DNA from: Kibdelosporangium aridum
GTDB lineage: Bacteria; Actinomycetota; Actinomycetes; Mycobacteriales; Pseudonocardiaceae
DNA length: 64,000 nt
Assembly: GCF_900176515.1 (NCBI RefSeq)
Contig: NZ_FWXV01000022.1
Location: 26,564-90,563 of the forward strand
Direction of reading: 5' to 3'
Position 1 is the first letter of the stretch, and every line of letters begins with the position of its first letter. The notes beneath the pieces are model-generated. The model was not told the origin of the DNA. It made no database searches and saw nothing but the letters and a program-made list of their open reading frames with translations. This document shows, piece after piece, positions 26,530 through 36,500 of the stretch. A program made the translations under genes and the position numbers.

Positions 26530-27480
26530 ATGTCCCTGCTGGATCCCGACGCCGCAGCGATCGCGTCGGCGACCGCCGAACTGCCTCCGATGCGGGTACG
26601 CGGCATCGCAGCGATACGCGAGGCCCTTGAATCCGTGCCGCACCCGCCTGGACTGCCGGTCATGGCGGAGACAGAGGATCGAGTGATCTCCGGTCCGCAC
26701 GGCGACATCCCGCTACGCGTCTACCGCCCGGCTTTGGGTGGTCCGGCGCCCGTGCTCGTGTACTTCCACGGCGGCGGGATGTGCATGGGCTCGATCCACT
26801 CCTTCGAGCCGCTCGCCCGCAACCTGGCCGCTTCGAGCGCTGCCACCGTCGTATCGGTTGGATACCACCTTGCTCCAGAGGTCCCGCCACCCGCACAGTT
26901 CGACGATGCGTATATCGCAACGTCGTGGGTCGCCAAGCACGCCGACGAGCTTCGCGTCGACGTGGACCGGCTTGTCGTCATCGGGGACAGTGCCGGGGGA
27001 ACCCTGGCCGCCGCAGTGGCACTCGCCGCACGGGACCGCGGTGGTCCCGCCATCGCTTGCCAGGTGCTCATGTATCCGGGACTCGACCGGGACATGGCCG
27101 CCCGGTCGATCTTCCAGAACGCCGACGCCCCGATCCTGAGCCGGGACGATGTCCTCTACTTGAACGAGACCGCCGACAGCGGGCAAGGCTACCCGGACAG
27201 TCCGTATCGCATTCCCGCATATGCGGCAGACCTTGGCGGTCTGCCACCGGCCATTGTGGTCACTGCTGAATGCGATCCGCTCCGCGACTGGGGCGAGCGC
27301 TATGCCGACCGGCTGCGAGAGGCCAGGGTACAGACCACGCTGACCCGATATCCGGGCTCGTACCACGGGTTCGTAATGCAGTCCGCCTACCTCGCCAGGG
27401 GCAGGCTCGCCATCGCGGAGATCGGCGCGTTGCTGCGCGCCAAGTTCGCCCACCCGCTCCCTTTTAGGAGGACTCCGTGA
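26530..27480 (+). CDS. hormone-sensitive-lipase-family alpha/beta-hydrolase
   Basis: A 316-residue family IV esterase. It has the HSL oxyanion motif YFHGGGMCMGS near residue 76, the nucleophile elbow VIGDSAGGTLAA near residue 147, an acid candidate Asp in AECDPLRDWGERYA near residue 245, and a His in GSYHGFVMQS near residue 279. These enzymes favour short acyl esters and bulky alcohols such as terpenoid esters. The ATG at 26530 is chosen since GGAG lies six bases before it. The stop overlaps the next start as GTGA. Confidence 0.9.
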   Translation: MSLLDPDAAAIASATAELPPMRVRGIAAIREALESVPHPPGLPVMAETEDRVISGPHGDIPLRVYRPALGGPAPVLVYFHGGGMCMGSIHSFEPLARNLAASSAATVVSVGYHLAPEVPPPAQFDDAYIATSWVAKHADELRVDVDRLVVIGDSAGGTLAAAVALAARDRGGPAIACQVLMYPGLDRDMAARSIFQNADAPILSRDDVLYLNETADSGQGYPDSPYRIPAYAADLGGLPPAIVVTAECDPLRDWGERYADRLREARVQTTLTRYPGSYHGFVMQSAYLARGRLAIAEIGALLRAKFAHPLPFRRTP

Positions 27481-28397
27481 CTGACACCACCCTCGGCCCC
27501 TTCGCCAACGCCATCGCGCCACGTGAGCTGTCGCGGGGTTACACCTGGGCCGAATGTCCACGATGGCACGAGGGGGCGTTGTGGTTCAGCGACATGTATG
27601 CCCACCGGATTCTGCGACTGGACGCCGACGGCGTGCCGGAGACCATCGTCGACTGCTCGACACGAACCTCCGTGAACGGCACCGAGGTCATCCCGGGGGG
27701 ATTCGGCTGGCTGCCGGACGGCAGGCTGATCGTGACCTCGATGCACGAGCGGCTTGTGCTGGCTTTTGACGGGGCGGGGCTGAGCGAGTACGCCGACCTG
27801 CGGGATCTGGCCACCGGTCCGATCAACGACATGGTTGTCGACGCCGAGGGCCGCGCCTACGTCACCCAGCTCGGTTTCGAGCTGTTCGCCGGGGAAGCAC
27901 CGAAAGACTCTGCCTTGCTGGTCGTCGAACCCGACGGCACCGTCGGCGCGCTGAAGGAGCTGGGCGGTTTCGCCGGTGCCAACGGAATCGCCGTCAGCGG
28001 TGATGGGAGCCGGGTGGTGACCGCGGAGGCGTTCGCGAACCGGATCACCGTGCTGGACCGTGACAAGAACGGTCGTTTGAGCGGTCGACGGGTCTTCGCG
28101 GACACACCCTCGCTGCCCGACGGTATCTGCCTCGACGACGACGGCGGGGTCTGGGCCGGGATGCCGTCGGTGCCGGCCGTAGCACGGTTCGTCGAAGGCG
28201 GCGCGATCACCGACATCGTGCGCTTCAGCCTCGAGCAGGCGCTACCACCTGCTTGTGTTCTCGGCGGCACCGACCGGCGCACCTTGTTCATCTGTGCGGG
28301 CTTGGACGTCATGGACTGGGAAGAGTCCCGTCGCAACCGGAACGGCACCGTTTGGACCGCCTCTGTCCGCGTTGGCGGCGGCGCCAACCGCCCCTGA
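27477..28397 (+). CDS. SMP-30/gluconolactonase-like lactonase
   Basis: A 306-residue six-bladed beta-propeller of the SMP-30/gluconolactonase group. The metal-binding Glu is in YTWAECPRWHEGALWFSDM near residue 21; later blades show PINDMVVDAEGRAYV and GANGIAVSGDGSRVV (Asn and Asp ligands), and LPDGICLDDDGGVW. Members hydrolyse lactones with a divalent cation. Here it may open the lactone made by the Baeyer-Villiger enzyme or a sugar lactone. The GTG start overlaps the upstream stop, with GGAGG just before it. Confidence 0.9.
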   Translation: MTDTTLGPFANAIAPRELSRGYTWAECPRWHEGALWFSDMYAHRILRLDADGVPETIVDCSTRTSVNGTEVIPGGFGWLPDGRLIVTSMHERLVLAFDGAGLSEYADLRDLATGPINDMVVDAEGRAYVTQLGFELFAGEAPKDSALLVVEPDGTVGALKELGGFAGANGIAVSGDGSRVVTAEAFANRITVLDRDKNGRLSGRRVFADTPSLPDGICLDDDGGVWAGMPSVPAVARFVEGGAITDIVRFSLEQALPPACVLGGTDRRTLFICAGLDVMDWEESRRNRNGTVWTASVRVGGGANRP

Positions 28398-28400
28398 TCG

Positions 28401-29318
28401 ATGGGAATAGTTGTGGACACTCTCTCCTTCGCCGGCCGCGTCGTGGTCGTCACCGGCGCGGGCCGCGGCATCGGCCGAGCCCACGCGCTCTTACTGGCCT
28501 CCCGCGGCGCGAGCGTCGTCGTCGCCGACCTCGGTGCCCACGTCGACGGGTCCGGAGTGGATGGCGACGACCCTGCGGCCGATGTCGTCGCCGAGATCCG
28601 CGCAGCCGGTGGCCAGGCCGTGGGATCCCGGGCCGACGTGTCCGCCGAGCACGGCGCCGCCAAGATCATCGGCACCGCCATCGATACGTTCGGGCGGCTC
28701 GACGCCGTCGTGAACAACGCCGGAATTGTCCACACAGGACACTTCGATGAGATTGACATCGAGGAGTACCAACGCAACCTCGATGTCCACTTCTTCGGCT
28801 CACTGTACCTGTGCCGGGCGGCGTGGCCGCACCTCATCGCCTCGGGCAGCGGCCGGGTGGTCAACACCATCTCCGCCGCGATGCTGGGCAACCCGCTGAT
28901 GGCCCACTACGGCAGCTCCAAGGGCGCGGTGTTCGCGCTCACCCGAAACCTCGCCATCGAAGGCGCCGAGCACGGCATCCTTGTCAACGCCCTGGCGCCT
29001 GGCGCGGGCACCCGCATGGCCGAGAACTCCGCCGACTCACTGTCCCAGGAAGTCCTGGCCTATCTACGTACCCAACTGCTGCCCGAACACGTCGCCCCGG
29101 TCGCCGCGTACCTCACTCATCCCGCCTGCAAGGTGACCGGCGAGGTGTTCAACGCCGCGGGTGGCGCCGTCAGCCGCATGGCTGTTGTGAACACAGCCGG
29201 GATCCACGATCCCGCCCTGACCATCGAGACCGTGGCCGAGCGGTTCGACGAAGTCATGGCCCTCACGCCGGAAGCACAGCCGGCGGTCGTGGCCGTGCCC
29301 GAGCCCCACACGACCTGA
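28401..29318 (+). CDS. short-chain dehydrogenase, hydroxyacyl/hydroxysteroid type
   Basis: A 305-residue SDR with TGAGRGIGRAHALLLASRGA near residue 18, an NNAG motif near residue 109 and an active-site region GSGRVVNTISAAMLGNPLMA with YGSSKG near residue 171. The inserted loop between strand 2 and helix 3 and the length resemble the dehydrogenase unit of peroxisomal type multifunctional enzymes acting on 3-hydroxyacyl-CoA or hydroxysteroids. It begins 3 bases after the SMP-30 stop and ends 13 bases before the P450. Confidence 0.87.
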   Translation: MGIVVDTLSFAGRVVVVTGAGRGIGRAHALLLASRGASVVVADLGAHVDGSGVDGDDPAADVVAEIRAAGGQAVGSRADVSAEHGAAKIIGTAIDTFGRLDAVVNNAGIVHTGHFDEIDIEEYQRNLDVHFFGSLYLCRAAWPHLIASGSGRVVNTISAAMLGNPLMAHYGSSKGAVFALTRNLAIEGAEHGILVNALAPGAGTRMAENSADSLSQEVLAYLRTQLLPEHVAPVAAYLTHPACKVTGEVFNAAGGAVSRMAVVNTAGIHDPALTIETVAERFDEVMALTPEAQPAVVAVPEPHTT

Positions 29319-29331
29319 TCCTGGAGGGACG

Positions 29332-30552
29332 ATGACCGAGACCACCACCATCGACTACCCGTTCGCGCCACTGCCCGCACCCGAGGCGGTCGAGCATTAT
29401 CGGCGCCTGCTGGCCGACCGCCCGATGACCAAAGTGATCATGCCCTACGGCGGCGATGTCTGGGTGGTGCACCGCAACCGCGCGGCCAAACAGGTCCTCA
29501 GCGACCGCCGGTTCGTCCGTGAACCGTTCCGTACCGGCGAGCGCGTGGTGCCGTTCTTCGTGCCGTTCCCCGATTTCCTGCGCACCACACTGCAGTTCGA
29601 GGATCCACCCCAGCACACGAAACTGCGCAAGCTGGTGCAGAAGGCCATCTCTCCCCGGCGAGTGCGTGACATACGCGCGTCAGCCGTCGCGTTCGCCAAC
29701 GAACTGATCGACGGCATGCTCGCCCGCGGCGGAGTGCGTAACTTCATCTCCGAATACGCCGTGCCACTGCCCGTGGAGATGCTCAGCTCTCTGCTGGGCG
29801 TGCCGTCCTCCGACCGGGAGAAGTTCGAACGGTGGAGCTCCTCCACGATGGCCGTGGCAGGCAAGACCGAGCAGGAAGTCGCCGCCGACCTGGCGGAACT
29901 CGCGGCCTACATGACCGACCTGATCGTGCAGCGGCGGGAGGAACCGCGCGATGACCTACTCAGTGCACTCGCGCACGCGCGTGACAAGGACGAGACCCTT
30001 ACCGATGAAGAGATCCTGCCCATCGCGTTGATCCTGATCGTCGGCGGATTCGACAACACGGCCAACTTCCTGACCACCGGCGTCATGTCGCTGCTGCACT
30101 GCGACGAGCAGCGCACGCTGTTCCTGACCGACCCCGACGGGCTGGCGCCCACCGCGGCTGAAGAGGTCTTGCGCCACGGTGCGTTCGCGCTGGGCAACCC
30201 CATTGGCGGCGGCGGGGGACTGGTCCCGTTCGTCGCGACCGAGGACATCGTCGTGGACGGGCAGTTGATCGCGGCGGGGGAGGCGATCTGCATCGACCCG
30301 AATGCCACCAACCACGACCCGGCCGTGATGGCCGACCCGGGTCGCTTCGACATCACCAGAAAAGACAACCCGCACCTGATGCTCAGCCACGGTCTGCACC
30401 ACTGTCTCGGTGCGCCGCTGGCCCGGATGGAACTGCAGGTCGGCATGGCCGAGATCTTCAAGCGCATCCCGAACCTGCGCCTGGCCGGTGAACCCGAGGT
30501 TCGCCGGGACGTGCTGACTCAGCCCATGACCAACGTGCCGGTCGCGTGGTGA
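29332..30552 (+). CDS. cytochrome P450
   Basis: A soluble bacterial P450 of 406 residues using the ferredoxin pair encoded next to it. ExxR is in EEVLRHGAF near residue 280. The I-helix reads LIVGGFDNTANFL, where Asn replaces the usual Thr after the acid. The heme loop is LMLSHGLHHCLGAPLARME near residue 348: the cysteine and its glycines are present, but the normal FG at the start is LS. It likely hydroxylates the aglycone to supply an alcohol for the SDRs. ATG with GGAGG upstream; the stop overlaps the ferredoxin start. Confidence 0.93.
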   Translation: MTETTTIDYPFAPLPAPEAVEHYRRLLADRPMTKVIMPYGGDVWVVHRNRAAKQVLSDRRFVREPFRTGERVVPFFVPFPDFLRTTLQFEDPPQHTKLRKLVQKAISPRRVRDIRASAVAFANELIDGMLARGGVRNFISEYAVPLPVEMLSSLLGVPSSDREKFERWSSSTMAVAGKTEQEVAADLAELAAYMTDLIVQRREEPRDDLLSALAHARDKDETLTDEEILPIALILIVGGFDNTANFLTTGVMSLLHCDEQRTLFLTDPDGLAPTAAEEVLRHGAFALGNPIGGGGGLVPFVATEDIVVDGQLIAAGEAICIDPNATNHDPAVMADPGRFDITRKDNPHLMLSHGLHHCLGAPLARMELQVGMAEIFKRIPNLRLAGEPEVRRDVLTQPMTNVPVAW

Positions 30553-30872
30553 TCCGCGTGCCCAAGGTTTTCTACACACAGCCGGACGGCACCGAGCGGG
30601 TCGTGGAGGCGGTCGCGGGCGACTCCGTCATGCAGACCGCCGTCCGCAACGGCGTCACCGGTATCCTCGGACAGTGCGGTGGCGAGCTGTCCTGCGCGAC
30701 CTGCCACGTCTTCCTCGACGGGGGGTACGACTTCCCACCGGTCAGCGAGGACGAGGACGACATGCTCGACGTCGCTGCCACCGACCGCGCGGACAACTCC
30801 CGGCTGTCCTGCCAACTCGTGCTGTCCGATGGCCAGGAAGTCCACGTGACCATCCCGGAAGCCCAGCTGTGA
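30549..30872 (+). CDS. [2Fe-2S] ferredoxin (putidaredoxin type)
   Basis: A 107-residue adrenodoxin/putidaredoxin-type ferredoxin. The iron ligands are in GQCGGELSCATCHV (Cys-x5-Cys-x2-Cys) near residue 42, with the fourth Cys in SRLSCQLVL near residue 91. The acidic stretch SEDEDDML is the usual docking surface for a P450 and reductase. Two GTG codons are adjacent; 30549 overlaps the P450 stop as GTGA. It carries electrons from the reductase encoded downstream to the P450 upstream. Confidence 0.94.
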   Translation: MIRVPKVFYTQPDGTERVVEAVAGDSVMQTAVRNGVTGILGQCGGELSCATCHVFLDGGYDFPPVSEDEDDMLDVAATDRADNSRLSCQLVLSDGQEVHVTIPEAQL

Positions 30873-32128
30873 CAGGACATCTCCTGGTCGTGGGTGCGGG
30901 CCAGGCAGGCGTGCAGCTCGCGAGCAGCGCCCGCGAGCTTGGCTGGCAAGGCCCCATCACTGTTGTAGGAGCCGAACCGCACGCGCCTTATGCTCGGCCA
31001 CCGTTGTCCAAGGCGTTCCCGCGCAGAACGGCGGACTCCTTGTCGTTACGCAGCGACGGCTTCTACAGCGAGAACACCATCGGCCTGGTGCTGGACGAAC
31101 ACGTTGAGCATCTTGACCTGACCGGCAGGGGAGCGGGCACAGCCACCGCCGCCTCTGGACGCCGCTGGTCGTTCGACCGGTTGGTCCTGGCCACCGGCGC
31201 CGTGCCCGGCCGTCTGCCGATCGAGGGCGCGCACCTCGACGGAGTTCTGGTGCTCAGGGACATCCATGACGCCGAAGTCCTCACCCGATATCTGTCCACA
31301 GTGGAGAATCTGGTCGTGGTCGGCGGTGGCTTCATCGGTTTGGAGGTCGCCGCGAGTGCGGCCGCCGTTGGGGTGCGGACGACTGTGGTGGAGGCGGCCC
31401 CGGCGTTGATGAACCGCGTGGTCAGTACCGACACAGCGAAGGTCGTCGAGGCCGCACACCGCGCTGCCGGGATTCGGGTCCTCACTGGTGTGCGCCCTCG
31501 CCGCTTCATCGGCGGCAACCACGGCGCGGTCACCGCGGTCGAGCTCGATGATGGTGTACGGCTGCCAGCCCAGCTCGTTCTGGTCGGTGTGGGCGCACGG
31601 CCGCGCGACGAACTCGCACGTGCCGCCGGCCTTCATTGCGATGACGGAATCGTTGTGGATGCCTTCTCATTGGCATCGGATGGGCACACCATCGCTATCG
31701 GCGACTGCGCCAACCTGCCCGACCCTTCACCAATCCCACGTCCGGCACGGCGTCTGCGGCTGGAGAGCGTCGACAACGCCGTGGAACAAGCCAGAGCCGC
31801 CGCCACCACACTTGTCGGCTCACCGCAGCCCTACCGCGGTGTTCCGTGGTTCTGGTCTGACCAAGGCAGCCTCAAACTGCAGATCGCAGGACTGGCATGC
31901 GCGAGCGACGACGTTGTTGTCCGCACGGGCAGCCGACCTGGACAGCACACCGCGCTGCGGTACCGGGACGGGCACTTGGTGGCCGCCGAATGCGTCAATA
32001 GTCCCGCAGACTTTCTGGTGGTACGTAAGGCGTTGACGCGCAGTATGACCTTGCCCAGGGACGCGGCCGCCGACACCACGGTGCCGTTGAAGAAGCACCT
32101 CGTCGTCGGCACGACGGATTCTTGCTGA
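30869..32128 (+). CDS. NAD(P)H-dependent ferredoxin reductase
   Basis: A 419-residue FAD flavoprotein of the putidaredoxin reductase/glutathione-reductase fold. It has the N-terminal FAD motif LVVGAGQAGVQLA near residue 6, the segment YARPPLSKAF near 42, the NAD motif VVVGGGFIGLEVAA near 149, and a late FAD motif IAIGDCANLP near 273. The GTG at 30869 overlaps the ferredoxin stop; the frame upstream of it is only a shadow of the ferredoxin gene. P450, ferredoxin and reductase thus form a complete class I system. It is the last gene of the catabolic operon. Confidence 0.93.
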   Translation: MTGHLLVVGAGQAGVQLASSARELGWQGPITVVGAEPHAPYARPPLSKAFPRRTADSLSLRSDGFYSENTIGLVLDEHVEHLDLTGRGAGTATAASGRRWSFDRLVLATGAVPGRLPIEGAHLDGVLVLRDIHDAEVLTRYLSTVENLVVVGGGFIGLEVAASAAAVGVRTTVVEAAPALMNRVVSTDTAKVVEAAHRAAGIRVLTGVRPRRFIGGNHGAVTAVELDDGVRLPAQLVLVGVGARPRDELARAAGLHCDDGIVVDAFSLASDGHTIAIGDCANLPDPSPIPRPARRLRLESVDNAVEQARAAATTLVGSPQPYRGVPWFWSDQGSLKLQIAGLACASDDVVVRTGSRPGQHTALRYRDGHLVAAECVNSPADFLVVRKALTRSMTLPRDAAADTTVPLKKHLVVGTTDSC

Positions 32129-32223
32129 GTTGCTGGGAATGTGTTTCAAGGGCGAAGGACAGCACGGGTGAACCGCCTCGGGCGGGTCGACGCTGCGCTT
32201 GCCGAAAATGTCATCCGAGCTGG

Positions 32224-33293
32224 TCAGGCGGCGTGGTGGTACTCGTTGAGGATGCCGCCCAGCCGCTGTCGTCGGTGGATGTCGGGTTGGCTGATCTGGG
32301 CTGGATCGGTGATCGGCTATGGCAGTGGTTGTAGTGGTCGGGCGTTGGCGATGCCCTGGTATGGCCGGTGGGTGTTGTAGAACTGCTCGTATTCGCGTAG
32401 TGCGTGGAGTAGGTGTCGTTGGTTCCAGATCAAGGTGCGGTCGAGCAGTTCGTGGCGGCAGGTTTGGATCCAGCGTTCGGTGATCGAGTTCATTCGGGGC
32501 ATCTGAACTCCACTGAGCACGACCTGGATGCCGGCGTCGGCGAGGATGACGTCGACCAGGTGAGGGAATTTGCCGTCTCTGTCGCGGATCAGGAACCGTG
32601 CTCGGCAACTGGCGTCTTCGAGGTCCATGACGAGGTTGCGGGCGGCTTGGGTCACCCATGCCGCGGTTGGATGTGGTGTCGCGCCGAGGATGTGGATCCT
32701 GCGCTGTGCGTGCTCGATCACCACCAGCACGTACATGCGGGCGCCGGTGAGGGTGACGGTTTCGAAGAAGTCGCAGGCCAGCAGGACCTCTGCTTGGGAT
32801 CGGAGGAACTGGGCCCAGGTGCTCGAGGCCCGTTCGGGTACGGGGTCGATGCCAGTGTCGGTGAGGATCTGCCATACGGTTGATGCGGCGACCTTGATGC
32901 CGAGCACAAGGAGTTCGCTGTGGATGCGGCGGTAGCCCCAGCTCGGGTTCTCCTTCGCCAGGCGCAGGACGAGCATTCGGATGGATCAGATGGTGCGGGG
33001 TCGGCCGGGACGTTTCGGTCTGGACACTCTGGCGTGGCGTCGGCGGAGCAGGTCGCGGTGCCAGCGCAGGATGAGGTCTGGCTGTACCAGCAGGCTGAGT
33101 CTGTGCAAGGTTTGGTGCGGTAGTCGGTGCAGGAGTGCGGCGAGCAGTACCCGGTCGGCTGGACTGAACCGTGGGCGCGTGCCACCGAGTTGCCGTTGCA
33201 GTACTCCGAGCCTTTGTCGCGGTCGCTCATTGGGATCAGGCGAAGCATGGCGAAAGTGTTAGTGAGGCCGAGGTAGGCCAGTCGTAGCAGCAC
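32224..33293 (-). pseudogene. decayed IS transposase with integrase core
   Basis: On the minus strand a DDE transposase can be read from VLLRLAYLGLTNTFAMLRL through RPRFSPADRVLLAALLHRL and a DDE core (ACDFFETVTL, RDRDGKFPHL, RMNSITERW) to LGGILNEYHHAA. It is broken three ways: a deletion or shift near 33215, a TGA near 32988 where the context calls for CGA, and a TAG near 32315 where CAG is expected. Only 32317-32976 stays open. No target duplication or clear inverted repeats were found. It sits just after the P450 operon and marks its border. Confidence 0.8.
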
Positions 33294-33597
33294 GGCCGAT
33301 CATCCTGCCGTGGCGACCCCAGCCCCGAAGGCCGACAGTCCTGATACTGACGCGGACAGGGTCTGACCAGCACGGATGAGGTTTTCGGCAAGCGCACCCA
33401 CCGCGTGACCTCTCGCCAGGACAGGCGGTTCGTTGTAATGAACGTGCGGTTCAGGTCACTTCTCGCTGTCAGGTTGGCGCACAGGTCAGCGCGTACCTCG
33501 ATGACACCTGCCTCGAGCAAGGGGACAGGCGGCGGCGCCCACGGGGCCACGGAATGGGTGACGATCGAATCACGTCAAGCCGTGATGACGACCGCCA
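33294..33597. other. gap without recognisable gene
   Basis: About 300 bases between the transposase relic and the end of the GH43 gene. I see no coding-like frame and no clear terminator. Confidence 0.5.
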
Positions 33598-36500
33598 TCA
33601 TTTCGCCAGCGGGGTGATGCTTTCGAGCGTCGGCACGACTTTGGCCATCGTGCCGTCCGCGTTGAAGCGCAGGCGGTCGATGGTCACCTCGCGATGGGTG
33701 CCGTCACCACCGGGGATGGCGAAGCGGTGGTAGGCGATGTACCAGTCGTCGGTTCCCGGGACCTGGACGATGCTGTGGTGCCCGGTGCCGAGGATGCCCA
33801 GTGACGGGTTCTTCTCGAGGATGACGCCGCGTTGGGTGAGGCCGTCGAGCATTGGGCTCGTGGCGGTCGCGTAGCCGACGCGGTAGTTCTCGCTGCCGGT
33901 GTCGTCGATCGACCAGGTGAGGTGGTAGGTGCCGGCACGCTTGGTCATGAACAGGCCTTCGCGGAACCCGTCCAGCCCGGTGATCCGTTTGATCTTCGTG
34001 GCGTCGAACGAGATCATGTCGGCGTTCAGCGGCACCACGTAGGCCTCGCCGTTGCCCCAGTACAGGTAGTTCTGGCCGTCGTCGTCGGTGAAGACCGCGG
34101 GGTCGATGGGCTGGCCGCCGCCGGTCGGGTTCGCTGCGATCAGCGGTTTGCCCAACGCGTCGGTGAACGGGCCGGTGGGGGAGTCGGCCACCGCGACGCC
34201 GATCTTCGCGTCGGCGCAGAAGTAGAAGTAGTACTTGCCGTTCTTCGAGATGATGCCCGGGGCCCATGCCCGGCTGTCTGCCCAGGACACCCCGGGGCCC
34301 AGGTCGAGGATTCCCGGATGTCTGGTCCAGTGCACGAGGTCCTTGCTCGACCACGCGTCGAACGAGGTGCTCGACCAACCGGGAAAGCCGTCGGTGGTGG
34401 CGTAGATGTAGTAGGTGTCGCCGAACTTGACGATGTTGGGGTCGGCGTTGAAGCCGGGCAGGACAGGGCTGTTCATGACCGCCGCACGTACCGTCCAGGT
34501 GCGCTTGCTCCGGTCGGCTCCCGTGACTATGTAGGTCACAGGTTTCGTGAAGTCCTGCCACGATCCGTTGCGGGGCCACACTTTCGCGCGGTCCGCGACC
34601 TCGAGCTGAGGGGCCAGGCGACGCAGGTTCGTACCGGGTTTGACGGGCAGAACGATGGTCCCGGCCTGGCTGTCGATGACCGCGGGCACCTTCAGGGCGT
34701 CGAGCCGCACCGAGCTGACGGCCGTCTCGTTGCCCGGCAGCCCCAGGATCTCCGACGTGGTCAGACCGCGGTTCCACACGGTGAAGCCGCCCATCTTGCC
34801 CTTGAAGTACTTGTCGGATCCGTATGCGGACCGGCCGATGTAGTTCGACGTCGTGATGCCGCCGCCGAGATCACCCGGCTTCGTTGTCACACCGTCCACA
34901 CGGGCCACTTCGGTTCCGTTGTCGTAGAGTCGTGCTGTTCCACCGGAAAGCGTGTACGTCAGTGTGTGCCAGGTGCCACGGGCCAGATTCCGTCCGCTGC
35001 TGGCGTTGCGTTCGGTCGACCAGTCGCCGGACGCGATGGCTGCCCGGTAGGCGTCCCCGGTGGCGAAGAGGTAGCCGTTTCCGGCGTTGTTCGTGCTGTT
35101 GCCGAGGTTGAACAGGAAGTACGGCGTCTGCTGGCCTGGGTCGACCCAGACCCGCGCGGACACGGTGATCTCGTTGAGTCCCGTCATGAGGTTGTTCGGC
35201 AGATGCACGTAACCGTCTTTGCCGCCAAAGGTGAGACCGTCCGACGAACGGGCGACATCACCGTGGAGCACGGCGTTGCGGCCGTTCCCGGAGCGGTCCG
35301 CGACCGTTGTGCCCGAGCCGTTGGTGAGGTCGTAGTCGGCGATGACGCCGTTCCTGTTGGCGGTCATCGGCGGTGGGCCCTGGCGTAGCCGGGCCAGTTC
35401 GGCCTTGGTGACAGGAAGGACCGTGCCGTGGCGTGGGCGCGCCGGTAGCTGGTAGTCCGCCGGGATCTGCCAGTTCGGGTTCGACAGGGAGTCGGTGACG
35501 AACGGGATGTATCCGCGGCGCGGTGTCTCGTCCATGAAAGCGTAGAACTTCTTGCCGTCGTTGGACTTGAACACAGTCGGGCCTTCGACCCAGTCGGTGC
35601 CGAGGCTGGTGCGGATGCAGTCGTCGACCAGCTCCCACTTGCGCGGCTTCGTAGTCGGCAGGTCCACCGCACGCAGGTCCTTCGAACGCTCGAGCACGAT
35701 GTCACGGGTGCAGGACCCGATGACCTTCTCGTCGGTGGTGAGGCGGTAGTAGTAGTCGCCGTCCTTGATGACGGTGGAGTCGATGACGCCCTGGCCAGGG
35801 TCGTTCCAGACCTCCGGCTCGGTGAACGTCCGGAAGTCGCGGGTGGTCGAGTACATCATCCGCGGGTAGGTCGGACCGGTGTGGTCGACGTCGTCGACCG
35901 CGTAGGGGCTCGTGGCCCAGTAGACGACATAGGCGCCGATGGTCGGGTCGTAGGTCGCTTCCGGCGCCCACGTCATACCAGCCGTGTCAGGCGATACGCG
36001 GACGTGCCGCTGGTCGGACCACGTGACGAGGTCGGTCGACTCCCAGATCTCCAGGTACTTGCTGCCGTGCTGCTGCGCCTGGCCCCATCCGCGTCCGTCG
36101 TTGATCTGCAGGTCGGTCGCGATGAGATAGAACTTGTCGCCTTCGGGGCTGCGGATGATGAACGGGTCACGCACCCCGGTCTCGCCGTACTGCGACCGCA
36201 GCACAGGGCGGCCGCCGTTGAGCTCGTCCCAATGCAGTGGGTCGTTCCCACGGCTGGCAGCGAAATGCACCTGCTCGGTGTCCTGTGTGGCCTCACCGGT
36301 GAAGTACGCGAACATGTACCCCTCGTGCGCTTCCTGCTTCGGTAGCGGCAGCACCGTGAGCGTGAAGTCACGCCCGCCGCTCGCGTATCCCTTCGACGCA
36401 CGCACCCACAGATGTGCCTTGCGGGGCTTCGATCCGTATGGCGGCCGGGTCACCACACCGGACGCGCTGACCACGCGCGGGTCATTGCTGTACCACGTGA

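Noticed and set aside
31820..32875. 351-codon minus-strand frame beside the transposase
   Set aside because: It spans the end of the ferredoxin reductase gene and another frame of the transposase relic; composition is Arg/His/Pro-rich noise.
33832..35388. 518-codon open frame on the plus strand
   Set aside because: It is antisense to the GH43 gene, composed mostly of Val/Gly/Arg/Asp, and is a high-GC shadow.
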